A stretch of DNA of 64,000 nt from Kitasatospora kifunensis (GTDB taxonomy: Bacteria > Actinomycetota > Actinomycetes > Streptomycetales > Streptomycetaceae): assembly GCF_014203855.1 (NCBI RefSeq), contig NZ_JACHJV010000001.1, positions 3,596,001-3,660,000 of the forward strand, given 5' to 3'. The first letter of the stretch is position 1. Each line of letters opens with the position of its first letter. The position numbers were made by a program, and so were the translations under genes. Shown piece by piece: positions 26,115 through 35,218 of this stretch. Below the pieces are notes generated by a model that saw only the letters and a list, made by a program, of their open reading frames with translations, did no database searches and was not told where the DNA came from.

Positions 26115-29100
26115 TCAGGACTCGAAGTCGCGCGCGGCCGAGAGCTCGTAGGCCCGGTCCGGCTCGGTGAGCGCGGCCAGCACCTCGAACCGCCGGTGCC
26201 ACTGACCGACCGACCAGGCCAGCCCCGCGGCCAGCCCCTCGGGAGTGGCCGCGTGCAGCAGACCGGGGACCGGCGGCACCTCGAACTCGCCGCCGACCGT
26301 CGGCCAGTAGGTGCCGCCCTCCTCGTCCTCGGCCTCGGTCAGCTCCGGGTCGTAGGGCAGCTCGGGCGCGGACGCGGCGGTGTCCCAGCGCCAGTCGACC
26401 GCGGCCTCCTCGCCGTCCGGGCCGACCACCAGCAGCTCCTCGTGCTCCTCGTAGGCGGCCGGGCAGCCGGGCAGCAGCTCCCGGACGAACGGCGGCACCC
26501 GGTGCAGGGTGCCCTCGGAGAGCACCCGGCCGCCGGCGACCTCGCTGGCCAGCGAGACGTGCAGGCGCTCGGCGAGCGCGGGGGCCAGCGCCGGGGCCAC
26601 CGGGATCAGCGGGTACGGGTGGAGCAGTTGGACCAGGTCGGGGGCGTCGGCGACCACGGCCTCGGTGGCGTCCACCACCACGGTGTGCGCCGGGCGGCGC
26701 CCGGTGGCCTCGTCCAGCGGCGGCAGGGCGCGCACCTCGTCCAGGGATTCGACCTCGACGGCGGCCAGTGCGGTGTAGATGCCGTGAAGTTGACGGTGCG
26801 TCACCTCACTGGCCGGATCGGTGAGGTGGTCGAGCAGCTCGTCCGGACCGTGCGGCTCGGCGAGCAGCGCGGTCAGCGTGGTGCGCACCCCGAGGGCGTG
26901 CAGGAACTCCTCGTCCAACGTGGTGCGGGCCTCGTCGTAGAGGCCGCGCAGCAGCCAGTCGCCGCCGGCCGCGCGCAGGCCGGCCGGCTCGCGCCCGCCC
27001 AGCACCGGGTGGTCGCGCAACCACCAGGCGGTGTACGGCGGCAGGTCGGTGTAGCTGCCGTCGGGCAGCAGCACGCGCACGGGGGTGATCACCGCGTCCC
27101 GGTAGGGCGGACGGGCCAGCAGCGCCAGCGCCTCGGGCCAGGCCTCCTCGTCGACCAGGTCCAGATCGCGCACCGCCAGCAACTCGGCGGCCACCGGCGG
27201 CACGCCCACCTGGTCGGCGTCGTCGGCGTGCAGGGCCTCCAGCACCTCCTCGCACCAGTCGGCCAGCCCGTCCGGGGCCTCGTCCAGCAGACCCGTCGGG
27301 GTGCCGCCGGCCGCGCGGTCGGCGGGCGCGGTCGGGTCCAGGCGCTCCAGGTCGTCCGGGTCGAGCACCGCGTCCTCGGCGCGCACCAGCACGAAATCGC
27401 TCAGTACCCCGACCGCGGCCAGCACCTCGGGGCCCCAGCGCTCCAGCAGGTCCTCGTCCACGAAGGGCGCGTCCTCGGGGCGGGCCAGCTGGGCGAACGG
27501 GCTGTCGGGCAGGATGAGTTCGCCGGCCCTGGCCAGCTCGCCCTCGTCGTCGGGCAGCGCCAGGCGGGCCAGCCACGGGTGGTCGCCGGCCTTGGCCTCG
27601 GCGACCCGCACCAGAGCGAGCACCGCGTCGGCCAGGTCGGCGGCGGCCTCGAAGTCGTCCTCGCCGAGGTCCAGCGAGCGGGCCACCGCGGCCCGCAGCT
27701 CGGGGGTCGCCAGGATGCCGGCGGGGGTGGCGACGGCGGCGCCGAGCTTGGCCAGCAGCGGGTGCGCGGCCTCGGGGTGGGCCAGGCGCAGGTCCAGCAG
27801 GTCGAGCGCCTCGGCCAGCGCCTCGGGGTAGCCGGGGAAGCCCGCCCAGTCGGCGTCGTCGGAGGGCAGCAGCACCCGGCGCGGTCCGGTCACGGTGCGC
27901 CCGGTGGCCAGCGGCACCGGCAGCGCGCCGAGGGCCTCCGGGTCGGCGCCGGCCAGCGCCCCGTACAGGCTGCGCCACCAGGCCGGCTCCCGGTCCAGGC
28001 CGCCGAGCTGGTCGACCACCTCGGCCAGCGGGATCCGCCGCACCTGCAGCGCGCGCAACTCCGCGCGCCGCTCCAGGCCGGCCGGCAGCAGGCCGGGAAA
28101 GATCGGGGCCAGCGCCTCGACCACCGAGGAGTCCGCGCCCTCCAACAGGGTGGCGTCACGCGGGCGCAGCGCCGGGGTGCCCTCCTCGACGGCGGTGGGG
28201 TGCGGCAGGAAGGCGGTGCCGGGCAGCCGGGAGAGCACGGCGGTGCGCAGCGCGTTGTCCAAGGCGCCCTGGCCCAGCGGCCCCGGCACCAGGGCCAGCG
28301 AGCCCAGGTCGGCGCCGCGGGCCCGCAGCAGGTCGGTGTAGGCCTCGGCGGCGCGCTCGGTCAGGAAGTCGGTGAGCGGCCCGGGCGCGACGTGGCGGCG
28401 GGTGGAGTCCAGCGGGTAGGAGGCGATCAGCAGCGCGGGCAGGCCCAGCGGCTCCTCACTCGGGGTGGGCGCGTGCAGCACCGGGGCGACCGGCAGCGGC
28501 TGCACAGTGCCGGTGGCGGAGACCGGGACGGCCCAGGTCACCGTCCAGTACGGCCGGGCGCGTTCCTCCACCGGACGGTCCACCAGCAGCTCGGCGGCCA
28601 GCGCCCCGGTGGTGGTGACGGTCTGCCAGAGCGAACGCACGGTGCCCCGCTCGCTCTGCTCGGTGAGGGTGACCTGGCGCAGGCTCTCCTCGACCGGCTC
28701 GGCAGCCGAGCGGGTCAGGGTGCGCACCCGGCCGTCCGGCGTCTCGATCACGATCTCGCCCAGGCCCGGCAGGGTGAGCAGCAGCGCGTCGTCCACACCG
28801 TCCAGCAGACGACGGGTCAGGTCCTCGGCCGCGCCGTCGCGCAGCGGCAGCAGCACCACGGTGTCGTAGCCGGTCGGCGGCTCGCCCTCGGCGGCCAGCG
28901 GCAGCCGCAGCAGCGGTACGTGGCCGTCGCGGCGGCGCAACTCCGCTGCCAGCTCGGGTGCTTCCAGCGCCGCGCGGTCGGTCAGCTCGCGGGCCTCGGC
29001 CAGCGACCAGCGCACCGCGCCGCTGTGGCCCAGGATGGCCGGCTCGTCGCTGACGGCCAGCACGGCCGCGAAGCCGACGCCGAACCGGCCCACCGTGGGG

Positions 29101-29453
29101 GTGGCGTCGGCGCGCTTGGAGGAGGCCCGCAGGGTGGAGAGCGACTCGACGGCGTCGGCGTCCAGCGGCGCGCCGGTGTTGGCGACCGCCAACACGCCAT
29201 CGCGCAGGGTCAGCCGCAGCCGCCCTGGGCCGTGCCCGGCGCGCGCGGCGGCGTCCGCCGCGTTCTGCGCCAACTCGACCACCAGGCGATCCCGGTAGCC
29301 GCCGAGCGCCAGCTCCTCCTCGGCGTTGGCGTCCTCCCGGAAGCGGGCCGCGGCGGCCGTCCAGCCGTCCAGTACCCGGCGGCGCACCTCGGCCGTGCCG
29401 AAGTGGTCCCCCGCCTGTCCGTCGCCGCCACTGCCGATGATGCGAGGCTCCAC
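26115..29453 (-). CDS. Sacsin-type GHKL ATPase protein, 1112 residues
   Basis: The N-terminal 250 residues form an HSP90-like ATP-binding fold as in sacsin: YRDRLVVELAQNAADAAARAG (N box), GVLAVANTGAPLDADAVESLSTLRASSKR (G1 region) and VGRFGVGFAAVLAVSDEP (G2 region). The remaining 850 residues are acidic, leucine- and alanine-rich and have no domain I recognise; they contain repeated PEALA/LDLLDL stretches. Similar single large proteins are common in streptomycetes; the role is not known, though a chaperone-like one is inferred from sacsin. Start is GTG at 29453. Gene direction is toward the ATPase terminator. Confidence 0.85.
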   Translation of the reverse strand: MEPRIIGSGGDGQAGDHFGTAEVRRRVLDGWTAAAARFREDANAEEELALGGYRDRLVVELAQNAADAAARAGHGPGRLRLTLRDGVLAVANTGAPLDADAVESLSTLRASSKRADATPTVGRFGVGFAAVLAVSDEPAILGHSGAVRWSLAEARELTDRAALEAPELAAELRRRDGHVPLLRLPLAAEGEPPTGYDTVVLLPLRDGAAEDLTRRLLDGVDDALLLTLPGLGEIVIETPDGRVRTLTRSAAEPVEESLRQVTLTEQSERGTVRSLWQTVTTTGALAAELLVDRPVEERARPYWTVTWAVPVSATGTVQPLPVAPVLHAPTPSEEPLGLPALLIASYPLDSTRRHVAPGPLTDFLTERAAEAYTDLLRARGADLGSLALVPGPLGQGALDNALRTAVLSRLPGTAFLPHPTAVEEGTPALRPRDATLLEGADSSVVEALAPIFPGLLPAGLERRAELRALQVRRIPLAEVVDQLGGLDREPAWWRSLYGALAGADPEALGALPVPLATGRTVTGPRRVLLPSDDADWAGFPGYPEALAEALDLLDLRLAHPEAAHPLLAKLGAAVATPAGILATPELRAAVARSLDLGEDDFEAAADLADAVLALVRVAEAKAGDHPWLARLALPDDEGELARAGELILPDSPFAQLARPEDAPFVDEDLLERWGPEVLAAVGVLSDFVLVRAEDAVLDPDDLERLDPTAPADRAAGGTPTGLLDEAPDGLADWCEEVLEALHADDADQVGVPPVAAELLAVRDLDLVDEEAWPEALALLARPPYRDAVITPVRVLLPDGSYTDLPPYTAWWLRDHPVLGGREPAGLRAAGGDWLLRGLYDEARTTLDEEFLHALGVRTTLTALLAEPHGPDELLDHLTDPASEVTHRQLHGIYTALAAVEVESLDEVRALPPLDEATGRRPAHTVVVDATEAVVADAPDLVQLLHPYPLIPVAPALAPALAERLHVSLASEVAGGRVLSEGTLHRVPPFVRELLPGCPAAYEEHEELLVVGPDGEEAAVDWRWDTAASAPELPYDPELTEAEDEEGGTYWPTVGGEFEVPPVPGLLHAATPEGLAAGLAWSVGQWHRRFEVLAALTEPDRAYELSAARDFES

Positions 29454-29578
29454 AGGACCCGCCCGCCTTCCCCAACCGTCACACGAGATCCGTTGGGGGC
29501 ATTCTCCCTCGTACCTGAGCGCCCGCCGACCAACGGGCTGCGCGGCGCCCGAACCCGGCAGTGCCTGCGGGCACGGCA

Positions 29579-29611
29579 GAGCCCCGGGGCGGGCGGACCG
29601 CTCCGGGGCTC
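29579..29611 (-). terminator. Terminator of the DUF3027 gene
   Basis: GAGCCCCGG (29579-29587) and CCGGGGCTC (29603-29611) pair perfectly, 16 bp downstream of the DUF3027 stop. Confidence 0.75.
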
Positions 29612-29626
29612 ACGACCAGCTGCGAT

Positions 29627-30517
29627 TCAGGAGTGGCCGAGCTCCTCCGCCGGGGCGTCCGGCTCCACCGAGCCGCTGGCCCGGTCGGGGTGCAGGTGCA
29701 ACGGCTCGACCACGGTCTCGTCCAGGATCAGCTCGGCGGGCACCGGCGGAGCCGGCAGTACGGCCGCCTCCGAGTGGCCGCCGCAGCCGTACGCCAGCGA
29801 GACGATCTGGCCGTCGGCCGGGCCGTACTCGTTGCCGCAGACGCCGAAGGCCTGGCCCAGCGAGCCGCCGATCGGGATCAGGAAGCCGCAGCTGGTGCAG
29901 GAGGCCGGGGCGGACTGCGCCATCGGGCTCTGCGGGCCGTGCGTCTTCTCCCAGCGGTCGGCGGCCAGGTGCAGGCCGAGCCGGGAGAGCACCCGCGGGC
30001 GGGCCATCCCCAGCTCGTCGGCGACGGCGCCGATCTGCGCGCGGGCGGGCGCCGGCTGCACGTGCGGGTCGGACAGCTCCAGGTCCTCCTCGCCGTCGAA
30101 GACGGCCGAGTTGGGCGCCGGCTCGTCCTCGCCGGTCCAGCCGGGCGTCAGACGCAGGTCGTCCGCGTCGGTGGGGAGCAGGTCCCCGGGGCCCAGGTCG
30201 CCGGGGCGCAGCCGCTCGCTCCACGGCACCCACTGCGGTGCGAGCACCGCGTCGGGCCCGGGCAGCAGCACGATCTCGTCGAGGGTGACCAGCTTGGCCC
30301 GCGGCGCGCGGGCCACGGTGACGGCCCACTGCCAGCCGCGGTAGGCCGCGTCCTGGCACTCGAATGTGTGGGTGACCACCCGTTCGCCTTCGGCCCGGAC
30401 CGCCAGGTGGGTGCCGACGGCCTCAGCGCCGACCGCCTCGACCGCTGCCTGCCTGGCGAGTTCGACGGCCTCGGCACAGAGCCGGTCGGGGGTACGGCTT
30501 CGCATCGCAGCACTCAC
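29627..30517 (-). CDS. DUF3027 protein
   Basis: 296 residues. RTPDRLCAEAVELARQAAVEAVGAEAVGTHL and HTFECQDAAYRGWQWAVTVARAPRAKLVTLDEIVLLPGPDAVLAPQWVPWSERLRPGDLGPGDLLPT are the DUF3027 signature. Near the middle, SCTSCGFLIPIGGSLGQAFGVCGNEYGPADGQIVSLAYGCGGHSE supplies four cysteines and could bind zinc. I chose the GTG at 30517 (GGAG about twelve bases upstream); the frame is open further but has no ribosome site. Function unknown; divergent from an MFS gene. Confidence 0.88.
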   Translation of the reverse strand: MSAAMRSRTPDRLCAEAVELARQAAVEAVGAEAVGTHLAVRAEGERVVTHTFECQDAAYRGWQWAVTVARAPRAKLVTLDEIVLLPGPDAVLAPQWVPWSERLRPGDLGPGDLLPTDADDLRLTPGWTGEDEPAPNSAVFDGEEDLELSDPHVQPAPARAQIGAVADELGMARPRVLSRLGLHLAADRWEKTHGPQSPMAQSAPASCTSCGFLIPIGGSLGQAFGVCGNEYGPADGQIVSLAYGCGGHSEAAVLPAPPVPAELILDETVVEPLHLHPDRASGSVEPDAPAEELGHS

Positions 30518-30900
30518 GGCGTCGGTTCTCTCCAGTCTTCTTACCTGCAGCCTAATCGCCCGGTGACTCGCCCGGGCCGTTCGGGACCGTCGCGGCCGCC
30601 GGGGGCGTACGCCCGTGGCCATCGCCTCGTCGACCGAACCGCCGGCACTTCTCACTCGAGGTACCGGCCCCTATTCTGCGTGACCGCGAGCCCCACGGGG
30701 ACCGGCCGCGCCGCCGTCGGGCCAGGCCGACCGGCTGCACCGCGCGCTCCGCCAGAGCGGTCGCGTAGTGCAGGCTACCCGTCGGGTAGGTCCGCGCGAC
30801 AGCCCGATGGGCGGCCGTCGAGGGTAGCAGGTGTGCCCGACCGCGCCGAGCGGGCCACAATCCCTCGTCGTGGGCGGGTTTGTCGGGCAGGATTACCTGT
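30518..30900. other. Noncoding divergent region, DUF3027 / MFS
   Basis: No convincing gene. TATTCT at 30672-30677 is the best -10-like word on the plus strand, without a good -35. CTACCC-GTC-GGGTAG at 30775-30789 is a small perfect dyad about 110 bp before the MFS start. The rest is unstructured GC-rich DNA. Confidence 0.4.
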
Positions 30901-32586
30901 GTGGCGGACGAAACTCCGTCGCCGCACGCCAGCCCGGTCGCCGTGCCGCGACAGCAGCTCTCGGTCCCCCCTGTGGACGACGCGGACCCACAGCCGGAGG
31001 ACGGGTGCCAGCTGCCCGAGGCGGGTGCGCCCGCCCCCGGCACGCCGGTCGACCTGACCAAGGCGGCCCGCCCCGAGTCGGACGCCGAGGACACACCGTC
31101 GGCCGAAGCCGCGCCAGATCCAGAGCCAGAGTCAGAACCAGAGCCAGAACCAGAGCCGGCGTCCGAACCCGAACCCGATCCAGAGCCACCACCGCACCGC
31201 AACCTGCTGGTCCGCGGCGCCTCGGCGGCCGGCCTGCGCACCGGGCGGATGGTGCACGGCACCGGACGACGGATCCGCAAGGCAACCTCGGCCGACGGCG
31301 CCGGCGAGTCGGGGCTGGCCAAGCTGATCGAACTGCACGCGCTGAACTCCTTCGGCGACATGCTGATCACCATCGCGCTCGCCTCCACCATCTTCTTCTC
31401 GGTGCCCACCAGCGAGGCCCGCGGCCGGGTCGCGCTCTATCTGCTGGTCACCATGGCCCCGTTCGCGTTGCTGGCCCCGGTGATCGGCCCGCTGCTCGAC
31501 CGGCTGCCGCACGGTCGGCGGGCCGCGATGGCGATGGCGATGCTGACCCGCGCGGTGCTCGCCTGGACCATGGCGGGCTCGATCGCGGACGGCAATCTGA
31601 CGCTCTACCCCGAAGCGCTCGGCTGCCTGGTCGCCTCCAAGGCGTACGGCGTGGTGCGCAGCGTGGTGGTGCCCCGGCTCAAGCCCGCCCGGGTGACGCT
31701 GGTGAAGGCCAACTCCCGAGTGACGCTGGCCGGTCTGCTGGCCACCGGCCTTGCCGCCGGGGTGGGCGGGCTGCTGCACCTGGCCGGCCCCTCCTGGCCA
31801 CTGCGCGGCGCCTTCCTGGTCTTCGTGATCGGCACCCTGATGGCCTTTCACCTGCCGCACCAGGTGGACTCCGCCAAGGGCGAGCAGCGCGCGGTGCTGC
31901 ACGCCAACCCACCCGCCGACCCGTACACCGAGCCCGCCGACTCCGCAGCCCCCACCCAAGGTGAGGAGGCGGCGCTCCGCCCCAAGGGCACCCTGCGCAC
32001 GGTCGGCCCCGCGGTGATCCTGGGCCTGCGGGCGGTGGCGGCGCTGCGCGGACTGAGCGGCTTCCTCACCCTCTTCCTGGCCTTCCTGCTGCGGGTCGCC
32101 CCGGTCGGCGGCGTCTCGCCCACGGTGGGCCTGGGCCTGCTGGCCGTGGCGGCCGGCGGCGGCAACGCGCTCGGCTCGGTCTTCGGCTCCTGGCTGCGCA
32201 GCCGCGGTTCGGAGGCCACCATCACCGCGATGCTGCTGCTGGCCACCGGCGCCGCCGCGGCCGCCGCGATCTGGTACAACCTGGTCACCGTGCTGGCGGT
32301 GGCCGCGGTCGCCGGGATCGCCGCCTCGCTGGCCAAACTGGCACTGGACTCGCTGATCCAGCGCGACGTCCCCGAGGCGGTGCGCACCTCGACCTTCGCG
32401 CGCTCGGAGACCCTGATGCAGCTGTGCTGGGTGGTCGGCGGCGCGATCGGCATCCTGCTGCCGCTGAACGGCACGCTGGGCCTGTCCGTCGCCGCCGCGA
32501 TCCTCGGCGTGGCGCTGCTGTGGACGGTACTGGCGCTGGTCCGGCTGGGCGTACGCGGCGGCGCACCGCACCCCCGCGTCGCATGA
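30901..32586 (+). CDS. MFS transporter with an acidic Pro-Glu-rich N-terminus
   Basis: 561 residues. The first 100 are disordered and contain about ten PE-type repeats (PDPEPESEPEPEPEPASEP); then SFGDMLITIALASTIFF, APVIGPLLDRLPHGRRAAMAMAML (the MFS loop 2-3 motif) and ten or so further spans. I chose the GTG at 30901 with AGGA eight bases before. DUF2771 and the two mqn genes follow on the same strand at 26 bp and less. The long charged leader is unusual for MFS proteins. Substrate unknown. Confidence 0.85.
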   Translation: MADETPSPHASPVAVPRQQLSVPPVDDADPQPEDGCQLPEAGAPAPGTPVDLTKAARPESDAEDTPSAEAAPDPEPESEPEPEPEPASEPEPDPEPPPHRNLLVRGASAAGLRTGRMVHGTGRRIRKATSADGAGESGLAKLIELHALNSFGDMLITIALASTIFFSVPTSEARGRVALYLLVTMAPFALLAPVIGPLLDRLPHGRRAAMAMAMLTRAVLAWTMAGSIADGNLTLYPEALGCLVASKAYGVVRSVVVPRLKPARVTLVKANSRVTLAGLLATGLAAGVGGLLHLAGPSWPLRGAFLVFVIGTLMAFHLPHQVDSAKGEQRAVLHANPPADPYTEPADSAAPTQGEEAALRPKGTLRTVGPAVILGLRAVAALRGLSGFLTLFLAFLLRVAPVGGVSPTVGLGLLAVAAGGGNALGSVFGSWLRSRGSEATITAMLLLATGAAAAAAIWYNLVTVLAVAAVAGIAASLAKLALDSLIQRDVPEAVRTSTFARSETLMQLCWVVGGAIGILLPLNGTLGLSVAAAILGVALLWTVLALVRLGVRGGAPHPRVA

Positions 32587-32612
32587 TCGGCAGAGTTGGA
32601 TAGCCTTCGTCC

Positions 32613-33218
32613 ATGAGCCTCAGCACCCGTGTCATCGCCGCCCTCGGCGCCGTGGTCGTGATCGGCGCCGGCACGCTCGGCGGGTCCATCGCCTACGCCT
32701 CAGGCCAGCCCAAGCCGCCGAAGACCACGGCCACCGTCACCATCGGCCGTTCCTCGCACCAGTTCGCGCCGGACCCGGTCTGCTACAACGGCGGCAAGCC
32801 GCTGGACGCCGCGGCCAACCAGGCCTGCGCCCAGTTCTCCAACAACACCGCCGCCTTCCGCAAGATCGCGGTCAACACCAGCGACCGGATCGGCGTCGGC
32901 CTGGACCCGGACAGCGCGGCGAACGGCTGGCGCTCCTACACCAACGGTGGCGCGGGCCAGGGCACGGCCACGATCTCGAACTACCAGAAGGACTCCACCT
33001 TCTCCGGCCTGGTCCCGGCCGTGAACGTGCTGACCCAGGTCCGCGACACCACGCTGACCATCATCGAGTTCGACCCGAAGACCGCCGACTCCGCGAAGCC
33101 GGGCATCATCGCGGTCTGGTTCCTCAACCTGCAGAACGCCGCGGCCCCGGTGGGCCAGCAGTCGCAGGACGCCTCGCAGGGCCAGCAGCAGGGTCAGGAC
33201 CCCTCGCAGGGCCAGTGA
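32613..33218 (+). CDS. DUF2771 exported or membrane-anchored protein
   Basis: 201 residues: an N-terminal hydrophobic segment (VIAALGAVVVIGAGTLGGSIAYA) without a lipobox cysteine, then the DUF2771 body (TATVTIGRSSHQFAPDPVCYNGGKPLD, RIGVGLDPDSAANGWRSYTNG) and a Gln-rich tail (QQSQDASQGQQQGQD). ATG at 32613. Its stop overlaps the mqnB start (GTGA), so it is co-translated with it. Function unknown. Confidence 0.87.
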   Translation: MSLSTRVIAALGAVVVIGAGTLGGSIAYASGQPKPPKTTATVTIGRSSHQFAPDPVCYNGGKPLDAAANQACAQFSNNTAAFRKIAVNTSDRIGVGLDPDSAANGWRSYTNGGAGQGTATISNYQKDSTFSGLVPAVNVLTQVRDTTLTIIEFDPKTADSAKPGIIAVWFLNLQNAAAPVGQQSQDASQGQQQGQDPSQGQ

Positions 33219-33910
33219 GTCTGCCCAAGCACACCGCCGAGCAGCCGCCCCCGGGCCAACCGGGTGGTCGGCTGCTCGTCGTGGTCGCGGTGGCCGCCGA
33301 GGCCGAGGCGGTGCTGCGCGGCGCGCCCACCGACCGGGTCACGGTGGTGACCGCCGGGGTCGGCCCGGCCGCCGCGGCCACGGCCACCGCCCTGGCGCTG
33401 GCCGCCGAGCGCCACCCGTTGGTGGTCTCGGCCGGGATCGCCGGTGGCTTCGCCCCCCGGGCGCCGATCGGCGCCGTCGTCGCGGCCGACGCGATCATCG
33501 CCGCCGACCTGGGCGCCCAGACGCCGGACGGCTTCCAGTCGGTGGCCGAGCTGGGCTTCGGCACCGTGCGGCATACCCCGCCGCCGACCGCGCTCGCGCT
33601 GCTGGCCCAGGCCACCGGGGCGGTGGTCGGCCCGGTGCTGACCGTCTCCACCGTCACCGGCAGCGCCGCGCGCGCCGAGGAGCTGACGCACCGCCACCCG
33701 GGCGCGGTCGCCGAGGCGATGGAGGGCTTCGGGGTGGCCGAGGCGGGCGCCCGGTGCGGCGTGCCGGTGCTGGAACTGCGCACCGTCTCCAACGCCGTCG
33801 GCCCGCGCGACCGGGCCGCCTGGCGGATCGGCGAGGCGCTGGCCGCGCTGGAGCGCGCGTTCGCCGCCCTGCCCTACGACCGACTGACCGCACTGCACCC
33901 GCTCGACTGA
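33215..33910 (+). CDS. mqnB: Futalosine hydrolase
   Basis: 231 residues of the nucleoside phosphorylase/MTAN fold: LLVVVAVAAEAEAVLRG, VVTAGVGPAAAATATALAL, VVSAGIAGGFAPRAPIGAVVAADAIIAADLG, AMEGFGVAEAGARCGVPVLELRTVSNAVGPRD. The AMEGFG segment supplies the ribose-binding Glu and RTVSNAVGPRD holds the catalytic acid. It removes hypoxanthine from futalosine in the alternative menaquinone pathway. It is followed 21 bp later by mqnD, confirming the assignment. Confidence 0.94.
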   Translation: MSLPKHTAEQPPPGQPGGRLLVVVAVAAEAEAVLRGAPTDRVTVVTAGVGPAAAATATALALAAERHPLVVSAGIAGGFAPRAPIGAVVAADAIIAADLGAQTPDGFQSVAELGFGTVRHTPPPTALALLAQATGAVVGPVLTVSTVTGSAARAEELTHRHPGAVAEAMEGFGVAEAGARCGVPVLELRTVSNAVGPRDRAAWRIGEALAALERAFAALPYDRLTALHPLD

Positions 33911-33931
33911 GCTCGACTGAGGAGGCCACCG

Positions 33932-34780
33932 GTGGCGCAGCCGCTGCGGATCGCGTACTCGCCCTGCCCGAACGACACCTTCGTCTTCCACGCCTGGACC
34001 CACGGCCTGCTGCCGGGTGCCGAGGCGCCCGAGGTGCTCTTCGCGGACATCGACGTCACCAACGGCCTGGCCGAGCGCGGCGAACTGGAGCTGCTCAAGG
34101 TCAGCTACGCCGCACTGCCCTGGTTGCTCGACCAGTACGCTCTGCTGCCCTGCGGCGGCGCGCTGGGCCGTGGCTGCGGGCCGCTGGTGCTCACCAGGCC
34201 CGGTGACTCGGGTGACCTGAGCGGTCGTCGGATCGCGGTGCCCAGCGAGCGCTCCACCGCCTACCTGCTCTTCCGGCTCTGGGCGGCAACCGCGGTGCCC
34301 GGCGGGCTCGGCGAGATCGTGGTGCTGCCGTTCCACGAGATCATGCCGGCGGTCCGGGACGGCCGGGTGGACGCCGGCCTGGTGATCCACGAGGCGCGCT
34401 TCACGTACCAGGAGTACGGCCTGGCCAAGCTGGCCGACATGGGCGAGGCGTGGGAGGCGGCGACCGGGCTGCCGATCCCGCTGGGCGCGATCATCGCCAA
34501 GCGCTCGCTCGGCGCGGCCAGGCTGCGCGAGCTGGCGGCGGCGGTGCGCGGCTCGGTCGAGGCGGCCTGGGCCGATCCGGCGGCCTCCCGGGAGTACGTG
34601 CTGGCGCACGCCCAGGAGATGGACCCGGCGGTCGCCGACCAGCACATCGGGCTGTACGTCAACGAGTTCACCGCCGAACTCGGCGCCGAGGGCTACGCGG
34701 CCGTACGCGCGCTGCTGACCCGGGCGGCCGAGGAGGGCCTGGTGCCGGCGCTGGCGCCCGAGGCGCTGGCCTTCCCGTAA
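33932..34780 (+). CDS. mqnD: 1,4-dihydroxy-6-naphthoate synthase
   Basis: 282 residues starting AQPLRIAYSPCPNDTFVFHAWTHGLLPG, the MqnD signature (SPCPNDTF). The periplasmic-binding-like fold continues with KVSYAALPWLLDQYALLPCGGALGRGCGPLVL, GRRIAVPSERSTAYLLF and VVLPFHEIMPAVRDGRVDAGLVIHEARFTY. It makes 1,4-dihydroxy-6-naphthoate from cyclic dehypoxanthinylfutalosine. GAGG precedes the GTG at 33932. It is the last gene of the run beginning with the MFS transporter. Confidence 0.96.
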   Translation: MAQPLRIAYSPCPNDTFVFHAWTHGLLPGAEAPEVLFADIDVTNGLAERGELELLKVSYAALPWLLDQYALLPCGGALGRGCGPLVLTRPGDSGDLSGRRIAVPSERSTAYLLFRLWAATAVPGGLGEIVVLPFHEIMPAVRDGRVDAGLVIHEARFTYQEYGLAKLADMGEAWEAATGLPIPLGAIIAKRSLGAARLRELAAAVRGSVEAAWADPAASREYVLAHAQEMDPAVADQHIGLYVNEFTAELGAEGYAAVRALLTRAAEEGLVPALAPEALAFP

Positions 34781-34834
34781 CGCGTCAGGCACGTCACGGG
34801 AAGGGGCGCGTCACGAGCAGGGCTGCCCCGGGGC

Positions 34835-35218
34835 TCAGACGTCGAACTGGTCGGCCACCGCGCGCAGCACCACGGCCAGCTTCTGCCCGGCCGGCTTGGC
34901 CGGGTAGCGGCCGTGCTGCAGCCCTGGCAGCGCGGCGTCCAGCATGGTGATCAGGTCCTGCACGATCGGCGCCATGTCGTCGGCGCTGCGGCGCTGCGCG
35001 GCGGCCACCGACGGCAGCGCGTCCAGCAGTGTGACCCCCATCGCCTGGTCACCGCGGTGCCCGGCGACCACCCCGAACTCCACCCGCTGACCTGGCTTGA
35101 GCGCGCTCACCCCGGCGGGCAGCGCCTTGCTGTGGACGAAGACGTCCTCACCGTCGTCGCGCGACAGGAAGCCGAAACCCTTCGTCTCGTTGAACCATTT
35201 GACCTGGCCGGTGGGCAT
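34835..35218 (-). CDS. Cold-shock-domain protein with a C-terminal extension
   Basis: 127 residues. Residues 1-65 are a cold-shock domain: GQVKWFNETKGFGFLSRDDGEDVFVHSKAL with both RNP motifs (KGFGFL and VFVHS). The last 60 residues (VAAAQRRSADDMAPIVQDLITMLDAALPGLQHGRYPAKPAGQKLAVVLRAVADQFD) are an actinobacterial extension seen in CspB-like proteins, not in CspA. It probably binds single-stranded RNA. Start ATG 35218 with AGGA upstream. Convergent with mqnD. Confidence 0.93.
   Translation of the reverse strand: MPTGQVKWFNETKGFGFLSRDDGEDVFVHSKALPAGVSALKPGQRVEFGVVAGHRGDQAMGVTLLDALPSVAAAQRRSADDMAPIVQDLITMLDAALPGLQHGRYPAKPAGQKLAVVLRAVADQFDV

Noticed and set aside
26115..30360. Very long plus-strand open frames opposite the sacsin-type and DUF3027 genes.
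   Set aside because: They are shadows caused by high GC content; their translations are Arg/Gly/Gln-rich without domains.
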